From NCBI GenBank assembly GCA_025464005.1, contig JAODBO010000037.1, forward strand, positions 1 through 37,508: a DNA stretch of 37,508 nt. The letters are read 5' to 3'. Each line of letters starts with the position of its first letter. Within the stretch, counting starts at the first letter, position 1. This stretch comes from Acidimicrobiaceae bacterium (GTDB lineage: Bacteria > Actinomycetota > Acidimicrobiia > Acidimicrobiales > Bog-793). Positions 34,578-37,508 of this stretch are shown piece after piece. Position numbers and translations under genes: made by a program. The notes under the pieces were generated by a model that was not told the DNA's origin, did no database searches, and worked only from the letters and a program-made list of their open reading frames with translations.

Positions 34578-36803
34578 TCATGTCGGCGCCGAGGTGCCAG
34601 CGGCAACGAGCTCTCTCTCGGTGAGCTCTCTCTCGGTGAGCTTGTGCTCGAGCCGTTGCCCCTCGATGTCGGGGTCCGGGACGTACTTGGCGAACCACTG
34701 CGGGTGGTACCAGAGCTTTGACCCGATGATGGACATGACGGCCGGCACCAGCGTGAGCCGCACGACGAAGGCGTCTAGGAACACGCCGGTGGCGAAGCTG
34801 AAGCCGATGGCCTTGATGGTCGGATCCTTGGTGAGCATGAAGGAGACGAAGATGGAGAACATGATCAGCGCCGCCGCGGTGACCACCCGGGCCGACACCC
34901 CGGCGCCTCTTTGCACGGCCCGACGAGCGTCGCCGTTCTTGGTGTACTCCTCCTTGATCCGCGAGACGACGAACACCTCGTAGTCACTGGAGAGCCCGAA
35001 GATGATGGCCAGCATGATGATGGGCAGGAAACTGACGGTCTCCGACGGGGTGATTCCGAAGATGTGTTGGCCCCAGCCCCACTGGAACATCGCCACCTGG
35101 GCGCCGAGCGCCCCGGCCATCGAGAGCAAGAAGCCGAGAATCGACTTGATCGGCACCAAGATGGTCCGGAAGGCGAACGTCAGCAGGAGGAAAGCCAGGC
35201 CGACCACGACGAGCAGGAAGATCGGCAGCGCGCTCGACAGCTTGGCCGAGACGTCGATATTGGACGCCGTCGTGCCCCCGACCAAGATGTGCGCGCCTGT
35301 CCTGCCTTCAATGGCCGCCCGGTCATTGCGCAAGGTGTGTACGAGGGCGGCGGTGGCCGGGTCGTTCGGTCCGGACTTGGGCGTCACCCGGATCAGCGAA
35401 ATGCCGTTCTGAGCCACCACCGGGGTCACCCGCGCCACGTCGGGCATCTTGGTGAGGGCGGCCGCCATCAGTTGGGTGTCCGCCGGGCTCTCGACGTGCT
35501 GGGCCACGATCAGCAGCGGACCGTTGTAGCCGGCACCGAAGCCTTCGGTGGTGAGGTCGTACGCCTGGCGCTGGGTGGTCGACGTGGATTGCGAGGCCCC
35601 GCTGGGAAGACCCAGGTGGATGTGCAGTGCCGGAATGGCCAGGACGCCGAGGAGGGCGACCCCGCCGATGAGCACCGACACCCGGTGGCGCACAACGAAG
35701 CGGGCCCAGCCGGCACCGGCGGTGCTGTCCGGGTCGGCGGCGGAACGGCGGGCGTTCCGCTCGGCCCGGGCACCGAGCAGCGGCAGCCGGGCGAAGGTGG
35801 CCACTTTGTTGCCGGCAAAACCCAGCATCGCCGGGACCAGGGTCAGGGCGATGAGCAGTGCCACCGCCACAGCTGAGGCGGCAGCCAGGCCCATGACAGT
35901 CAGGAACGGAATGCCGACAACGGTCAGGCCGCAGAGCGCGATGATCACGGTGAGAGCGGCGAAGACGACGGGACTACCAGCCGTGCCCATGGCCAGGGGC
36001 ACCGACTCCTCCGGTGTCATACCGTTGAGCAGGTTGCTTCGATGCCGCGTCAGGATGAACAGTCCGTAGTCGATCCCGCACGAGAGCCCGAGCATCAGAG
36101 CGACCGTGGTCGAGGCCGAGGCAATCGTCACCCTCGACGCCAGGGCGGTGATGCCCATCAAGGTGATGACCACGCCGATGACGGCGCCCAGGATGGGCAT
36201 GCCGGCCGCCGCGAAGGCCCCGAAGGTGATCATCAAGATGACGAACGCCACCGCGAGACCGATCAGCTCGGGCAGTTCGGACACTGGCGGGTTCCAACCC
36301 GGATAGACGCTGCCGTTGTACTCGACCTGCACGCCGTCGGCCTGCAGCGGCTTCATGGCGTCCTTGACGGCATTGAGGTTGGCTTCCTTCACGTCGGTCG
36401 CCTTGGCTGACCACTGCACCTGCCCGAGGGCGAGCTGTCCGTTGGGAGAGACCAGCTTGACCGCGAAGGGATACACCACGGAGGAGACCTGCGGGATCGC
36501 CTTGACCCTTTTCAGGGCCGTCTCGATCGCCGCCTGATCGGCCGCAGCGCTCACCTTGGCGTTGCCGTGGGTGGTGGCGAAGACGATGGTGCTCTGGCCA
36601 CCGCTGAACGCGGGAAGCTTGGCGGACAGCACGTTGGCCGCGTTCTGCGCCTCGGTGCCCGGGATGGTGAAGTTGTCGTTGGTCTTTCCGCCACTGGCCA
36701 CGCCGAGGGAGACGGCGCCAATGGCGGCGACCAGCCAGATCGCGAGGACCAGTCGCCGTCGCCGGAAGGCGAAGTGGGCGAGTCGGTATAGGAAGTTCGA
36801 CAT
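34578..36803 (-). CDS. MMPL/RND-family membrane transporter
   Basis: 741 residues from ATG 36803 with GGAGG about nine bases upstream. The 12-helix MMPL layout is clear. TM1 is at ~18-38 (LVLAIWLVAAIGAVSLGVAS), then a large extracytoplasmic loop to ~180. Helices 2-6 run to ~330 with GLSCGIDYGLFILTRHRSNL, then a central TM7 near 385-400. A second loop follows, and helices 8-12 carry IFGLSSDYEVFVVSRIKEEY. The D-Y pairs in the two SxDY motifs are the proton-relay residues. It probably exports a lipid or hydrophobic compound. The C-terminus is hydrophilic and contains an exact 15-bp tandem repeat encoding LTERE twice. It is downstream of the MFS gene, 60 bp apart, so likely cotranscribed. Confidence 0.93.
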   Translation of the reverse strand: MSNFLYRLAHFAFRRRRLVLAIWLVAAIGAVSLGVASGGKTNDNFTIPGTEAQNAANVLSAKLPAFSGGQSTIVFATTHGNAKVSAAADQAAIETALKRVKAIPQVSSVVYPFAVKLVSPNGQLALGQVQWSAKATDVKEANLNAVKDAMKPLQADGVQVEYNGSVYPGWNPPVSELPELIGLAVAFVILMITFGAFAAAGMPILGAVIGVVITLMGITALASRVTIASASTTVALMLGLSCGIDYGLFILTRHRSNLLNGMTPEESVPLAMGTAGSPVVFAALTVIIALCGLTVVGIPFLTVMGLAAASAVAVALLIALTLVPAMLGFAGNKVATFARLPLLGARAERNARRSAADPDSTAGAGWARFVVRHRVSVLIGGVALLGVLAIPALHIHLGLPSGASQSTSTTQRQAYDLTTEGFGAGYNGPLLIVAQHVESPADTQLMAAALTKMPDVARVTPVVAQNGISLIRVTPKSGPNDPATAALVHTLRNDRAAIEGRTGAHILVGGTTASNIDVSAKLSSALPIFLLVVVGLAFLLLTFAFRTILVPIKSILGFLLSMAGALGAQVAMFQWGWGQHIFGITPSETVSFLPIIMLAIIFGLSSDYEVFVVSRIKEEYTKNGDARRAVQRGAGVSARVVTAAALIMFSIFVSFMLTKDPTIKAIGFSFATGVFLDAFVVRLTLVPAVMSIIGSKLWYHPQWFAKYVPDPDIEGQRLEHKLTERELTERELVAAGTSAPT
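34608..34637. repeat. 15-bp tandem duplication in the MMPL 3' end
   Basis: The unit GAGCTCTCTCTCGGT occurs twice in direct succession (34608-34622, 34623-34637), followed by a partial GAGCTTGTGCTCG. On the minus strand it encodes a repeated TEREL at the C-terminus. Slippage expansion is the simple explanation. Confidence 0.85.
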
Positions 36804-36863
36804 GGGAGGGCCTCCTCAGATCGGATGCGGGTATCGAGTTCGAATGACGATGTGGTGCTCTAC

Positions 36864-37508
36864 TCAGGCGTTCAACGCGACACTCGGCTCACGGTCCGAA
36901 TCCGGGGCCGTCACTCCCGGCTTGTCCCGTCGACCCGTTATCTCCAGCGACGCCACGGCCCCTCGCCGGAGCAGTAGCCCGACGATGACGGCCCCGGCCA
37001 CCAAGGCGACGGCGGCGTAGGTGAACACGACCTTGTAGCCGTGCACCGTGGCTTGAGCCTGCAGCGTGGCCACCGAGGTTGCCGTCGCGTGGTGGGCCAG
37101 GACGTAGGCGGTAACCGCACTGGCGGCCAGGGTGTTGAGCAGCGACGTGCCGACCGAGCCACCCACCTGCTGGCTGGTGTTCACCATGGCCGAGGCGATC
37201 CCGGCATCACTGCTCAGGCCGACGGTGGCCACGCTCGCGGAGGGAGCCATGATCTGCCCCATCCCGAGACCCAAGATGACCAGAGTCGGGAGGATCGTGC
37301 TCACGTAGCTCGAGTGCAGCCCGATGCGAGTGAGCAGCAGCATGGCCACTGCCCCTATCACCATGCCGGTGGCCACCATGACCTTGGGACCGAAGCGGGG
37401 AAGGAGGACGTTGGTGGCGAGCTGGGCGGAACCGATCAGCACGACGATCATCGGCAGGTAGGCGACTCCGGTTCGGACGGGGGAGTAGTGGAGCGTGTCC
37501 TGCATGTA
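36864..37508 (-). CDS. DHA2-type MFS exporter (5' part cut by window)
   Basis: The last ~214 codons of an EmrB/QacA-type transporter. It begins YMQDTLHYSPVRTGVAYLPM, which is the family region around helices 7-8, so the true start lies beyond the right edge. It continues with helices and the conserved SSDAGIASAMVNTSQQVGGSVGTS stretch near helix 11, spanning 37220-37145. The final helix (YAAVALVAGAVIVGLLLRRG) precedes a hydrophilic tail. Members are proton-driven drug or metabolite exporters. It is the upstream gene of the MFS-MMPL pair. Confidence 0.9.
   Translation of the reverse strand, partial: YMQDTLHYSPVRTGVAYLPMIVVLIGSAQLATNVLLPRFGPKVMVATGMVIGAVAMLLLTRIGLHSSYVSTILPTLVILGLGMGQIMAPSASVATVGLSSDAGIASAMVNTSQQVGGSVGTSLLNTLAASAVTAYVLAHHATATSVATLQAQATVHGYKVVFTYAAVALVAGAVIVGLLLRRGAVASLEITGRRDKPGVTAPDSDREPSVALNA

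Noticed and set aside
1..37508. CRISPR arrays, tRNA, rRNA, transposases
   Set aside because: No regular repeat-spacer pattern, no T-arm signature outside coding genes, and no transposase or integrase domain seen.

Overview
This is a GC-rich window (roughly two thirds G+C by eye) with dense genes and frequent GTG starts. It fits an actinomycete (Actinomycetota). The gene families fit too: a lysyl-phosphatidylglycerol-transferase-like DUF2156 protein, an actinobacterial RecQ with a C-terminal PRPP-type motif, secreted GH6, GH15, MMPL and UbiB/ABC1. A deep actinomycete lineage such as Acidimicrobiia is plausible but is an inference. No rRNA, tRNA, CRISPR array, phage or transposase gene was seen.

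Left part (1-9050): a DUF2156 envelope-lipid gene runs off the left edge. Next come a divergent SDR, an S4-domain RNA-binding protein, a LOG-type phosphoribohydrolase, a small membrane protein, 3-methyladenine glycosylase I (tag), an EAL-GAF-GAF c-di-GMP phosphodiesterase, a secreted GH6 cellulase, and a TetR regulator whose recognition helix looks deleted. Upstream of that regulator is a decayed membrane-protein remnant.

Middle (9050-21800): RecQ-like helicase; VOC protein; phosphoribosyltransferase/erythromycin-esterase fusion; DedA-COG4705 membrane fusion; a NarL-type two-component pair with overlapping start and stop; an MFS exporter; a GNAT + DMT-transporter operon; and an EthD-like barrel protein.

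Right middle (21785-27500): a CbrC (UPF0167) gene with an apparent one-base frameshift that removes its second zinc knuckle, a pentapeptide-DinB protein, an FAD-dependent oxidoreductase, and an SDR divergent from a TetR gene. The SDR/TetR intergenic region carries two near-identical dyad operators exactly 30 bp apart.

Right part (27500-37508): all genes are on the minus strand and read leftwards: MFS (cut by the edge), MMPL, UbiB/ABC1 kinase, a broken NAD(P)-binding remnant, a cytochrome-b561-like membrane protein, a TetR-GH15 fusion, and a UPF0104 flippase-like protein. Two genes of this block (ABC1 and TetR-GH15) are preceded by the same unusual leader. It consists of a hairpin, about 55 nt, a strong Shine-Dalgarno, a five-codon ORF (M-x-C-x-x-stop), and an ATGA overlap into a second ORF beginning MT(T/M)R(G/R)ASE. 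This duplicated leader and the 38-bp near-perfect palindrome after the GH15 gene are the most unusual non-coding signals. The block looks like an envelope/export and stress locus in which a short coupled peptide may control translation.
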